Part shown: in pieces, positions 1 to 8,130 of the stretch
Position numbering within the stretch: position 1 is the stretch's first letter
Layout of the letters: each line of letters begins with the position of its first letter
From: an uncultured Lachnospiraceae bacterium
Lineage (GTDB): Bacteria; Bacillota; Clostridia; Lachnospirales; Lachnospiraceae
Direction of reading: 5' to 3'
DNA: 55,721 nt
NCBI GenBank assembly: GCA_910578645.1
Contig: CAJTQI010000015.1
Coordinates: forward strand, 1-55,721
The notes under the pieces: generated by a model
The model's input: only the letters and a program-made list of their open reading frames with translations
The model's database searches: none
Told to the model about the DNA's origin: nothing
Made by a program: the position numbers and the translations under genes

Positions 1-2
1 TT

Positions 3-563
3 GAGGAAGCTGAAAAAGGGAAAAAAGTAGCCCTTGTATGCAGCGGTGATGCAGGAATTTATGGGATGGCGTCTTTGATGTACGAGATTGGGAAAGCTTA
101 TCCGAAAACAGAACTTTACGTTATCGCAGGGATTACTGCGGCGAGCAGCGGTGCGGCAGTTCTGGGAGCGCCACTGAACCATGATTTCTGTGTTATCAGT
201 CTGAGTGATCTGCTGACACCGTGGGATGCGATTGAAAAAAGGTTACATGCAGCCGCAGAAGGTGATTTTGTCATTGTACTGTATAATCCGTCCAGCCATA
301 AAAGAAAGGATTATCTGATGAGAGCATGTGATATTTTACTGTGCAGCATGGAGGGGGAACGAGTTTGCGGATATGTTGAAAATATAGGAAGAGACGGAAC
401 AAAAATGGAAATCTGTACCTTAAAGGAGTTAAGGGACAGGGAGGTCAATATGTTTACCACGGTATTTATTGGAAGTTCCGGTTCGGAGAACATAAATGGG
501 AAATTTGTCACAAGGAGAGGCTATAAGATTGAAAAAAATATTGATATTTGCGGGGACAACTGA
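3..563 (+). CDS. cbiH: Cobalt-precorrin-3B C17-methyltransferase, C-terminal part
   Basis: Ring-contracting SAM-dependent methyltransferase of the anaerobic cobalamin pathway (CbiH/CobJ family, tetrapyrrole methylase fold). Only the last 186 codons are in the window and the gene runs off the left edge; the frame is open from base 3. The visible part carries family blocks in the expected order: CSGDAGIYGMAS (cofactor-binding loop), GITAASSGAAVLGAPLNHDF, the DLLTPW segment, and VLYNPSS near the middle. The downstream gene starts inside it (35 bp overlap), which points to translational coupling in a cbi operon. The family assignment is firm. CbiH versus CobJ is inferred from the neighbouring anaerobic-type genes. 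Confidence 0.9.
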   Translation, partial: EEAEKGKKVALVCSGDAGIYGMASLMYEIGKAYPKTELYVIAGITAASSGAAVLGAPLNHDFCVISLSDLLTPWDAIEKRLHAAAEGDFVIVLYNPSSHKRKDYLMRACDILLCSMEGERVCGYVENIGRDGTKMEICTLKELRDREVNMFTTVFIGSSGSENINGKFVTRRGYKIEKNIDICGDN

Positions 564-2604
564 AGGAAGAAAATTATCGGAATATCTTGCAGAGGCTGAA
601 ATAAATCATACAATCTGTGTGGCAACGGAGTATGGCGCAATTGTTTTAAGACAGCATCCCCTTATAAAAGTACATCAGGGAAGAATGAATCAGGAACAGA
701 TAGCAGAATTCATAAGCAATGGAAAATTTGATGTTGTGGTAGATGCAACACATCCTTTTGCTAAGGAGATTACTTATAATATACAGGCTGCATTGAAAGA
801 AATGGAGCGGATTGGAATATCAATTCCATATTTGAGGTTGAAAAGAGACGGTATTACGGAGAGAGAAAACGGCATTACCTATTTTGAAACAAACGAGGAA
901 TGTGTGAAAGCGTTGGAAGATACGGAAGGAAATATTCTTTTGACTACCGGAAGCAAGGAATTGTACAAATATTGTGTTTCTGAAGGAATAAAGCATAGAT
1001 TGTATGTAAGGGTACTTCCAAGTGTGGAAAGTCTTTCTCTATGTACAGAGCAGGGTATTTGCGGGAAACAGGTTATTGCAATGCAGGGACCTTTTACTGC
1101 GGAGATGAATGAGGCTATCATTCGCCAATATGAAATAGCTTATCTTGTAACGAAGGAGAGCGGTGTGCCCGGAGGTTATCAGGAAAAGATAAACGCTGCG
1201 AAGAGAACCGGAGTGAGGATATTTGTAATTGGCTGTTCTGATGAGGGAGAAGGGTATTCTTTTTCTGAAATATGCCAAAAACTTGAAGATATAGGAGGAG
1301 AAAAATTTAGGGCGAAGAATCAGATAAAAGAGAATATGGAAATTATTCTGGCAGGTATTGGTATGGGACATGTAAACGGTCTAACGAAAGAAGTAGAGAG
1401 GGTGATTAGTGAAGCAGACATTTTATTAGGGGCAGAGAGAATGCTTAATGCTGTCTATTCTAAAGCAGAAAGACATCCTTTTTATCAGGCAGAACAGGTC
1501 ATTCCTTATCTGCATGATATACAGAGCGGAAGTTTATTTGAGGAAAATAAAAAAGTTGTGATTCTTTTTTCGGGAGATAGTGGATTTTATAGCGGGTGTC
1601 AGCCTTTATATGCGGCACTGGAAAAAGAAATTACCGAAGGTCGCATAAAGGCATCTTTGCGTATTCTTCCGGGTATTTCTTCCATAGCTTATCTGGCTTC
1701 CTGCATTGGAGAAAGCTATCATGATGCGGCCGTTTACAGTATACATGGGAAAAAATTATACAACCTTGCACACCGGATCAAAAGCAGGTCAAAAACATTT
1801 CTGATTACATCTGGTGTAAAAGATATAAATCAGTTGGGAGAACTGTTGACAGATGCGGGAATGCAAAAATGTGAAATTATAACAGGATATCAGTTATCCT
1901 ATGAGGAACAGCGGGTAGAGAGGCATACGCCGTTAGAGTGTATGGAATTGAAGGAGGAAGGGTTATATACATGTTTTGTTAAAAATCCATATGCTACGCA
2001 AAGAAGATTGACACATGGTGTTGCAGATGGTCAATTTATCAGGGACAGGGTTCCTATGACAAAAGAAGAGATTCGAGAGGTTAGTATCTGTAAGCTGCGA
2101 TTAAAAGAAAAGGCGGTAGTTTATGACATTGGCAGTGGCACGGGTTCTATTGCAATAGAAATAGCGGGCATTTCTGACGATATACAGGTGTATGCGGTGG
2201 AGCAGAAGCATGAAGCAGTTTTATTAATTGAAAAGAATAAAAAGAAATTTGAACTGCAAAATGTAACAGTGGTAGAGTCGAGAGCACCAGAGGGATTAAC
2301 TGAACTTCCAATGGCGACACACGCATTTATAGGAGGAAGTGGCGGCAGATTAAAGGAAATACTGGTGTCACTCCGACAGATGAATCCCGACATGAGGGTT
2401 GTGGTAAATGCTGTCAGTATGGAGACAATTTGTGAAATGAGAGAGATTTTATCAATGGATGATATGATAAAAGAAGAAGAGATTGTGCAATTACAGGTAA
2501 GCAGGGCAAAAAAAGCAGGAAATTATCATTTGATGCAGTCTGAGAATCCGGTTTGGATTTGTGCATTTGATTTCTGCGGCAAAGAGCCTGAAAGAAAGGC
2601 GTGA
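529..2604 (+). CDS. cbiJET: Cobalt-precorrin-6A reductase / precorrin-6Y methyltransferase triple fusion (CbiJ-CbiE-CbiT)
   Basis: One 691-residue chain joins three consecutive steps of corrin synthesis. Residues 1-255 resemble CbiJ/CobK reductase (N-terminal ILIFAGTTEGRKL, then DATHPFA). From about residue 270 (MEIILAGIGMGHVNG) it is the CbiE C5-methyltransferase with FSGDSGFYSGC. From about 510 it is the CbiT C15-methyltransferase/decarboxylase with the SAM loop DIGSGTGS near 534. The start is taken as TTG at 529 because AGGAGAGG sits 8 bases upstream; an in-frame ATG at 496 has no comparable site. The chain overlaps the end of cbiH and is followed after 7 bases by cbiA. CbiE-CbiT fusions are common. 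Adding CbiJ at the front is less usual. Confidence 0.88.
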   Translation: MKKILIFAGTTEGRKLSEYLAEAEINHTICVATEYGAIVLRQHPLIKVHQGRMNQEQIAEFISNGKFDVVVDATHPFAKEITYNIQAALKEMERIGISIPYLRLKRDGITERENGITYFETNEECVKALEDTEGNILLTTGSKELYKYCVSEGIKHRLYVRVLPSVESLSLCTEQGICGKQVIAMQGPFTAEMNEAIIRQYEIAYLVTKESGVPGGYQEKINAAKRTGVRIFVIGCSDEGEGYSFSEICQKLEDIGGEKFRAKNQIKENMEIILAGIGMGHVNGLTKEVERVISEADILLGAERMLNAVYSKAERHPFYQAEQVIPYLHDIQSGSLFEENKKVVILFSGDSGFYSGCQPLYAALEKEITEGRIKASLRILPGISSIAYLASCIGESYHDAAVYSIHGKKLYNLAHRIKSRSKTFLITSGVKDINQLGELLTDAGMQKCEIITGYQLSYEEQRVERHTPLECMELKEEGLYTCFVKNPYATQRRLTHGVADGQFIRDRVPMTKEEIREVSICKLRLKEKAVVYDIGSGTGSIAIEIAGISDDIQVYAVEQKHEAVLLIEKNKKKFELQNVTVVESRAPEGLTELPMATHAFIGGSGGRLKEILVSLRQMNPDMRVVVNAVSMETICEMREILSMDDMIKEEEIVQLQVSRAKKAGNYHLMQSENPVWICAFDFCGKEPERKA

Positions 2605-2611
2605 TATTTGC

Positions 2612-4018
2612 ATGAAAATAAAAAGAGTTATGATTGCCGCCCCTAAAAGTGGAAGCGGAAAAACAGTAGTCACCTGTGCCTTGCTTCAGGTATTAAAGGA
2701 TTGCGGCTTGAAAGTGGCTTCTTATAAATGCGGACCGGATTATATTGATCCGATGTTTCATGAAAAGATAATAGATGTTCCGGCAAAAAATCTGGATACA
2801 TTTTTTACAGATGAAGAAAAGACAAGGAAACTTTTTCAAAAAAGTGTAATGAAAATGGACTTTGCAGTTTTTGAGGGTGTTATGGGACTATATGACGGGG
2901 TAGGCGGAGTTAAGAAAGAAGGTTCTTCTTATCAGCTTGCAGAAGTGACAAAAACACCGATTGTGCTTGTTGTTGATGCGAAGGGAATGGGACGCTCCAT
3001 TGTGCCATTGATAGCAGGATTTCTCGATTATGATAAAAAACATTTGATAAAAGCTATCCTGCTGAACCGAATGTCAAAAGGATACTTTGAATTGGTAAAG
3101 CCATTGATTGAGGAGGAACTGAAAATCCAAGTGGTCGGTTTTTTGCCTGAAAATGACAAACTGTACATTGAAAGCAGGCATTTAGGACTATTTTTGCCGG
3201 ATGAGGTGAATCATATAAAAGAGAAATTACAGGCGGTTTCTGAATTATTTTTACAGACAGTTTCCGTAGAGCGTATCAAAGAAATAGCAGAAAGCGCGGA
3301 AGAACTGGAATCTGAAGAAATAGCGATAAAAGAAACCAGAATCGAAAGCTATGGGGATATTGGTCATGTGAAAGCAGTTAGTGACAGCCGTCCAACGATA
3401 GCAGTGGCAAAAGATGAAGCCTTCTGCTTCTATTATGCTGATAATATCCACTTGCTGGAGGAATATGGGGCAAATATAACATATTTTTCTCCGCTGCGGG
3501 ATGAAAAACTGCCGGAAGGATGCCATGCCCTGTTAATTGGCGGCGGATATCCGGAATTGTATGCGGAACAGCTTAGCGCAAATACGAGAATGCGTGAGGC
3601 AGTCAGGAGTGCGGTTGAAAATGAAATGCCAGTCGTGGCAGAATGCGGCGGTTTTATGTATTTACATTCTTCTTTGAAAGATAAAGAAGGGTTTTCTTAT
3701 GATATGGCGGGAGTTATTCCAGCAGCCTGCTATCATACCGGGAAACTGGTTCGTTTCGGTTACATAGAACTTCGGGAAAAGCAAAAGCACTTCCTGTTAA
3801 ACGGCGGGGGAATAAAAGGACATGAATTTCATTATTACGACAGCACCTGTAATGGGGCGGACGTAATAGCAGTTAAGCCGGTGACCGGAAAAGAATATGC
3901 CTGCATTATAGAAAATAAAACGCAGTGGATAGGATTTCCGCATTTATATTATCCGTCAAATCCTGCATTTGCAAGGGCATTTATTGATAAGGCAAGGGTA
4001 TATCAAGTAATGATATAG
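2612..4018 (+). CDS. cbiA: Cobyrinate a,c-diamide synthase
   Basis: Glutamine-dependent ATP-driven amidation of the a and c side chains of cobyrinic acid. The 468-residue length is normal for CbiA. The N-terminal dethiobiotin-synthetase-like domain has the P-loop APKSGSGKTVV and the blocks YKCGPDYIDPMFH and EGVMGLYDG. The C-terminal class I glutamine amidotransferase domain has LLIGGGYPELYA and the nucleophile block AECGGFMYL, and ends with a GHEFHYY block. The start at 2612 is preferred over an in-frame ATG at 2561 inside the upstream gene because the protein family begins at MKIKRVMIAAPKSGSGKT. It is the third gene of the cobamide operon. Confidence 0.93.
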   Translation: MKIKRVMIAAPKSGSGKTVVTCALLQVLKDCGLKVASYKCGPDYIDPMFHEKIIDVPAKNLDTFFTDEEKTRKLFQKSVMKMDFAVFEGVMGLYDGVGGVKKEGSSYQLAEVTKTPIVLVVDAKGMGRSIVPLIAGFLDYDKKHLIKAILLNRMSKGYFELVKPLIEEELKIQVVGFLPENDKLYIESRHLGLFLPDEVNHIKEKLQAVSELFLQTVSVERIKEIAESAEELESEEIAIKETRIESYGDIGHVKAVSDSRPTIAVAKDEAFCFYYADNIHLLEEYGANITYFSPLRDEKLPEGCHALLIGGGYPELYAEQLSANTRMREAVRSAVENEMPVVAECGGFMYLHSSLKDKEGFSYDMAGVIPAACYHTGKLVRFGYIELREKQKHFLLNGGGIKGHEFHYYDSTCNGADVIAVKPVTGKEYACIIENKTQWIGFPHLYYPSNPAFARAFIDKARVYQVMI

Positions 4019-4042
4019 GAAAGGAAGTTTGGAAAAGTGAGT

Positions 4043-4279
4043 ATGGAAAATTCATATCGATTTTTTGAGAACAGGAACTGTAAGTATTTTCCCTGTCATA
4101 AGGGATTGGAAAACTTAAACTGCCTGTTTTGCTATTGCCCGCTATATTTAAGGGATAATTGTCCGGGGAATCCTGCATATATAGAAAAGGATGGGAGAAA
4201 GATAAAAGTCTGCACAAACTGTACCTTTCCCCATCATCCTGAAAATTATGATGCGGTAATTCAGATATTGAAAAGGTAA
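4043..4279 (+). CDS. Cysteine-rich small-domain protein linked to cobamide operon
   Basis: A 78-residue protein with eight cysteines and several histidines (CKYFPCHKG, CLFCYCPLY, NCPG, VCTNCTFPHHP). This matches the 'cysteine-rich small domain' family (Pfam zf-type, PF04071 by recall) that occurs alone or fused to CbiZ-like proteins next to cobalamin genes. It probably binds a metal ion; the function is not established. It starts 24 bases after cbiA, and an in-frame GTG at 4037 is an alternative start. It is the last gene before the terminator at 4357-4404, so it belongs to the cbi transcript. Confidence 0.75.
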   Translation: MENSYRFFENRNCKYFPCHKGLENLNCLFCYCPLYLRDNCPGNPAYIEKDGRKIKVCTNCTFPHHPENYDAVIQILKR

Positions 4280-4340
4280 GAGCGCATTATGATAACAGAG
4301 TATGGGAATGTACGAAAGCGCGTAAAGAAAAGTAATAGTA

Positions 4341-4355
4341 GATTGTCAGACAATC
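4341..4355. promoter_or_regulatory. Perfect short palindrome (possible operator)
   Basis: GATTGTC-A-GACAATC is a perfect 7-bp inverted repeat around one base. The core TTGTCAGACAA resembles GntR/FadR-type half-site spacing, but no such regulator is nearby. It sits directly in front of a terminator hairpin in a decayed region, so it may be a leftover. Confidence 0.3.
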
Positions 4356-4356
4356 G

Positions 4357-4404
4357 AAGGTGTATCGTGATGAAGTGAGAGCTTTTAAACGATGCACCTT
4401 TTTA
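4357..4404 (+). terminator. Rho-independent terminator of cbi operon
   Basis: AAGGTGTATCGT (4357-4368) pairs with ACGATGCACCTT (4389-4400) with one G-U pair, followed by TTTT. The loop is 20 bases. It lies 77 bases after the last cbi-linked gene. Confidence 0.75.
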
Positions 4405-4548
4405 GATTCAATTCTGAGGGAGTGTATACTTGGTTGTCCAGATTTCAGGGAAGGACGGCAATACGGATTTATGATTGTGTTTGGTATTTGGAGTGAAGGT
4501 AACAGGATTTTGCTAAAAATTTACAAACACACTTGACAATATCTCTCT

Positions 4549-5196
4549 GAGGAAAGCGTGGGGGAGGCGGTCAGAAACTCCGGCATACCGAGGGAGGAAA
4601 TCTTTGTTATCACAAAGCTGTATCCAAACCAGTTTTCTGATGCGGAAGCTGCGATTGAGGAGGCGCTTGCCAAATTAGATATAGATTACATTGACATGAT
4701 GCTACTCCACCACCCAGGAGCGGACGATGTGGCGGCTTATCTCGCAATGGAAAAAGCAGTTGCAGATGGCAAAATACGTTCACTTGGCTTATCAAACTGG
4801 TATGTGGAAGAACTGAAGGAATTTATACCTCAGATAAATATTATGCCTGCCTTGGTTCAAAATGAAATACACCCTTATTATCAGGAAAACGATGTAATCC
4901 CATACATTCATAGTCTTGGGATTGTAGTACAGGGTTGGTATCCGCTTGGCGGCAGGGGATATACGACAGAGTTGCTTGGTAATGAAGTCATTTCGGAAAT
5001 TGCTGCGGCGCATGGGAAATCATCGGCGCAGGTAATTCTCCGGTGGAATCTGCAAAAGGGTGTCATAGTTATTCCCGGCTCCAGCAATCCCGCTCATATT
5101 CAGGAAAACACGGAATTGTTTGATTTAGGATTGGCGGAGGAGGAAATGGGGCGTATCAATGCCCTTGACCGTGGCGAGAAACATGACTGGTATTGA
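4549..5196 (+). pseudogene. Aldo/keto reductase, N-terminus missing
   Basis: The frame encodes the C-terminal three quarters of an aldo/keto reductase: EESVGEAVRNSGIPREEIF, VITKLYP, YIDMMLLHHPG, SLGLSNW, QNEIHPYYQ, and IPGSSNPAHIQEN near the end. Family members need about 60-70 more residues before EESVG, including the catalytic Asp and Tyr. Here a stop (TGA at 4534) lies just upstream in frame. Of the catalytic tetrad only the Lys (VITK) and His (LLHH) remain. A GTG at 4558 could start translation but has no convincing ribosome-binding site. Best read as a remnant left by deletion of the 5' end; it is followed by a second remnant at 5212. Confidence 0.8.
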
Positions 5197-5211
5197 GAAA
5201 GGTTTTGATAA

Positions 5212-5379
5212 GATGGCAGACAGCACAAAGTCGGTGCGGCTGTCACGGCGGCACGCAGGGGCGGCGCACCTACCACACCTGATGCAGTGTATCATTTCTT
5301 TATGTTTCAAAATATGGTTGTGGTTGGTTTCTTTTGTTGGGCGTTTGGCTATGGGGAGATGTCCGGAAAGAGATTTTAA
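5212..5379 (+). pseudogene. Remnant of NADPH-dependent FMN-reductase/flavodoxin-like protein
   Basis: In the frame running 5212-5379 the translation reads HKVGAAVTAARRGGAPTTPD, then AVYHFFMFQNMVVVG, then GYGEMSGKRF and a stop. The order GK-V-GA-V-RRGGA, a helix, then NM-V-VG resembles the middle and C-terminal part of NADPH-dependent FMN-reductase/iron-sulfur-flavoprotein-like enzymes. There is a stop at 5209 just upstream, no start codon or ribosome-binding site, and no N-terminal FMN loop. The remnant begins 15 bases after the truncated aldo/keto reductase. From 5380 to 5631 I see nothing convincing beyond the approach to the response regulator gene. The family call is tentative. Confidence 0.5.
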
Positions 5380-5631
5380 GCAGGGGTTTCAAAGGAAAGC
5401 GTTCAGAATTGGATTGGAGAAATTACAAGCATTGCAGAAACATTATTGTTGTAAATTTGCAGAGTAGGGAGTAATGTAAGAATAAAACAGGGGTTATCCT
5501 TATTCTCGTTTGGCAAAAGGCGCCCTGAAAGTAGCAGAGTCTGTTTAGGAATCTTATGAGGCAATCGGGAAGATAGAAAACCGGATGAAGACTGCAAAAA
5601 TAATGCGAAGGAAGTCTGGCAGAAATGGGGA

Positions 5632-6324
5632 ATGAAAATGAAAAAAATACTTTTGGTTGAGGATGATAAAGCGATTTCCAAAAACCTTATCCTCCTGCTT
5701 AAGTCGGAGGGATTTGGGGTCAGTCATGCTTCTACGCAAAAGCAAGCAGCCGATATGCTTATAAAGAACAAATTCGATATGGCACTTGTGGACATTTCTT
5801 TACCGGACGGAAATGGTTTTGTTGTCTGCACAGAGATTAAGCAGACACAGAACATTCCGGTTATTTTTCTGACAGCATCCGGCGATGAAAGCAGTGTGGT
5901 GACAGGGCTGAATATGGGGGCGCACGATTATGTTACAAAGCCTTTCAGGCCGCGGGAACTGGTTGCCAGGATTAGAGCCGCTTTACGGAAAACAGATAGC
6001 TTTCCTGCCATTTTTGACAGGAACGGGCTTATTGTGGATATAGCCAGCGGCGTTGTAAAAAAGAATGGCAAAGAGATATTTCTTTCTGCTTTGGAATATC
6101 GTTTATTGCTGATATTTATTCATAATCCGACGAATATTATTACAAGAGACAGACTGTTAGATGAGCTGTGGGATGCCGCCGGAGAATTTGTTAATAATAA
6201 TACCCTGACGGTTTATATTAAAAGGCTGCGGGAAAAAATAGAAGAAAATCCTGCAAAACCACAGATAATCCTGACTGTGCACGGCACAGGATACCGGTTG
6301 GGAGGCGGTTATGTTCCGGAATAA
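5632..6324 (+). CDS. OmpR-family response regulator
   Basis: A 230-residue two-component regulator. The receiver domain (1-120) has the acidic pair E10-D11-D12, the phosphoacceptor D54 in ALVDISLPDG, T81 and K103 (VTKPF). The C-terminal winged helix (about 130-230) ends with NNTLTVYIKRLREKI and GTGYRLGG, typical of the OmpR/PhoB effector domain. It overlaps the kinase gene by 14 bp, so the two are co-translated. It probably controls the ABC exporter downstream through the GTCAC repeats at 7355-7381 (inference). The start at 5632 has only a weak ATGGGGA site; an ATG at 5638 is an alternative. Confidence 0.93.
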   Translation: MKMKKILLVEDDKAISKNLILLLKSEGFGVSHASTQKQAADMLIKNKFDMALVDISLPDGNGFVVCTEIKQTQNIPVIFLTASGDESSVVTGLNMGAHDYVTKPFRPRELVARIRAALRKTDSFPAIFDRNGLIVDIASGVVKKNGKEIFLSALEYRLLLIFIHNPTNIITRDRLLDELWDAAGEFVNNNTLTVYIKRLREKIEENPAKPQIILTVHGTGYRLGGGYVPE

Positions 6325-7300
6325 AGAAATCAGGCGGATTGTCATTCTTTTTGTTGTATTTACTGTCATCTCCACAACAGTGGGATTTATGTTCGGAATG
6401 GCAGCGGGGATATTGGAACTTGTTTCAGCCGGCACATTAGGGATTTTATTTTATATATTTACAAAAACACGCTATAAGCACATTGCACGGCTTTCGGAGC
6501 AGATTGACAGGGTATTGCACAATGAAGAGCAATTGTATATTAGCGAAGCAAGCGAAGGCGAGCTTTCTATTTTACAGAGTGAGATTGTTAAAATGACACT
6601 GCGCATCCGGGAACAGAATGAGGCTTTAAGAAACGAAAAAAAGCACCTTGCGCAATCCCTGGCCGATATTTCCCATCAACTGCGCACCCCGCTTACGTCA
6701 GTGAATATTATTTTGTCACTGTTGGAAAAAAATACGGACAGTAGGGAACAGAAGGCACTGATAAAAGAAGCCGGAGGATTGTTTGGACAGATGGACTTTT
6801 TGCTTGCTTCCTTGTTGAAGTTGTCTAGGTTAGATGCAGGTATCGTGGTTTTCAAAAAGGAGCGGATAGATGTCAGCAATTTAGTGTCGGCTGTACTACA
6901 GCCTTTTTTAATTCCAATGGAACTTCATAATATCCGGACAGCGGTTGACATACATGAGAAAACAGAAATTTCAGGCGACTTCAGGTGGCTATCAGAAGCA
7001 TTTCAGAATATTATAAAAAACAGTATGGAGAGCGTGGGTGACAACGGAAAAATTGAAATCATCTGTAGGGATAATCCCCTGTTTACGGAAATCACGTTTC
7101 ATGACAGTGGAGCCGGATTTGAAAAAGGGGATATACCACATTTGTTTGAGCGTTTCTACCGTGGAAAAGATACGGATACTGCAGGGTATGGAATCGGACT
7201 TGCCCTCTGCAAGAACATTATCATGCGTCAGGGAGGGACGATTACGGCCAAAAACCATCCACAGGGGGGTGCGGTATTCTGCGTCCGGTTTTTAAAGTAA
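6311..7300 (+). CDS. Sensor histidine kinase, intramembrane-sensing type
   Basis: A 329-residue membrane kinase. Two transmembrane segments (about 9-28 and 36-52) are separated by only a few residues, so there is almost no extracellular sensor; this is the layout of kinases that sense through a partner transporter. A HAMP-like linker is followed by the H-box DISHQLRTPLTS with phospho-His at 122, then the catalytic ATPase domain with an N-box (FQNIIKNSMES), DSGAGF, and YGIGLALCKNII. It overlaps the response regulator and lies just before an FtsX-type ABC exporter, which fits a peptide-antibiotic-sensing module. The ligand is unknown. Confidence 0.92.
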   Translation: MFRNKEIRRIVILFVVFTVISTTVGFMFGMAAGILELVSAGTLGILFYIFTKTRYKHIARLSEQIDRVLHNEEQLYISEASEGELSILQSEIVKMTLRIREQNEALRNEKKHLAQSLADISHQLRTPLTSVNIILSLLEKNTDSREQKALIKEAGGLFGQMDFLLASLLKLSRLDAGIVVFKKERIDVSNLVSAVLQPFLIPMELHNIRTAVDIHEKTEISGDFRWLSEAFQNIIKNSMESVGDNGKIEIICRDNPLFTEITFHDSGAGFEKGDIPHLFERFYRGKDTDTAGYGIGLALCKNIIMRQGGTITAKNHPQGGAVFCVRFLK

Positions 7301-7354
7301 AAGAGTATCTTTTTTGAGTATAAGAATGAGCGATGACATATTTCTTAAATGAAT

Positions 7355-7418
7355 GTGACAGATTAGTCACAAAAAAGTCACGGAAAAGTAAGTTCAAAAT
7401 TCTATGATATGGGTATAA
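7355..7418 (+). promoter_or_regulatory. Promoter of ABC exporter with GTCAC repeats
   Basis: GTGAC at 7355-7359, GTCAC at 7366-7370 and GTCAC at 7377-7381. The last two are direct repeats with an 11-bp period, as expected for an OmpR-type dimer, and the first makes an inverted repeat with the second. A TATGAT box lies at 7413-7418. The -35 region (AAGTTC, 7390-7395) is poor, which suggests an activator-dependent promoter. The ABC gene starts at 7441 behind AAGGAGG. Confidence 0.6.
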
Positions 7419-7440
7419 CAAGTTTAAGGAGGCTCATAAA

Positions 7441-8130
7441 ATGGAGTTTTTGAAAATTGAAGACTTATGTAAAGTCTATGGCAGCGGCGGAAATAAGGTT
7501 ACCGCATTGGACCATGTTTCCCTGCATATTGAGAAGGGGGATTTTACCGCTATCATTGGTACTTCCGGTTCAGGCAAATCCACTCTGCTTCATGCGATTG
7601 CAGGTGTGGATATTCCCACAAGCGGGAAAATTTATCTGGACGGACAGGATGTATATGCACAGAACAGCGAAAAACTTGCGATATTCCGCAGGCGGCAGGT
7701 TGGACTGATTTATCAGTTCCACAATCTGATTCCGACACTCAATGTGGTGGAGAATATTACACTGCCTATTCTTATGGATAGAAGAAAAGTCAACAAAGGG
7801 CGGCTGAATGAACTGTTAGAACTGTTGGGGCTGCAGGAGAGAAAGACACATTTGCCGAATCAGCTTTCAGGGGGACAGCAGCAGCGGGTTGCCATTGGGC
7901 GTGCACTGATGAATGCACCCGCGGTCATGTTGGCGGACGAGCCTACGGGTAGTCTGGACAGCCGTAATGGACAGGAAATTATCCGTCTTCTAAAAGAGAG
8001 CCATCGCAAGTATCATCAATCATTGATTATCGTTACACACGATGAGAATATTGCTCTGCAGGCAGACCGTATTATCGGTATTGCAGATGGAAAAGTGATA
8101 CGTGATGAAAGGCAGGTGGCGCGGTCATGA
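7441..8130 (+). CDS. ABC transporter ATP-binding protein (MacB/LolD/BceA type)
   Basis: A 229-residue nucleotide-binding subunit. Walker A is GTSGSGKST (40-48), the Q-loop lies in LIYQFHNLIP, the signature is LSGGQQQR (142-149), Walker B is AVMLADEP with D166-E167, and the H-loop is IVTHDE. The LADEPTGSLD form is typical of exporters paired with FtsX-like permeases. It overlaps the permease by 4 bp (ATGA) and lies behind a promoter with GTCAC repeats next to a two-component system. Probable role: export or removal of an antimicrobial peptide or lipid-II-directed compound (inference from context). Confidence 0.94.
   Translation: MEFLKIEDLCKVYGSGGNKVTALDHVSLHIEKGDFTAIIGTSGSGKSTLLHAIAGVDIPTSGKIYLDGQDVYAQNSEKLAIFRRRQVGLIYQFHNLIPTLNVVENITLPILMDRRKVNKGRLNELLELLGLQERKTHLPNQLSGGQQQRVAIGRALMNAPAVMLADEPTGSLDSRNGQEIIRLLKESHRKYHQSLIIVTHDENIALQADRIIGIADGKVIRDERQVARS

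Noticed and set aside
4289..4378. 29-codon open frame after the cysteine-rich gene
   Set aside because: Weak ribosome-binding site and overlap with the terminator stem; no recognisable sequence.
4533..4538. TTGACA before the aldo/keto reductase remnant
   Set aside because: No -10 box at proper spacing.
5159..5467. 102-codon plus-strand frame
   Set aside because: Starts inside the aldo/keto reductase remnant. The flavoprotein-like match is in another frame of the same stretch.
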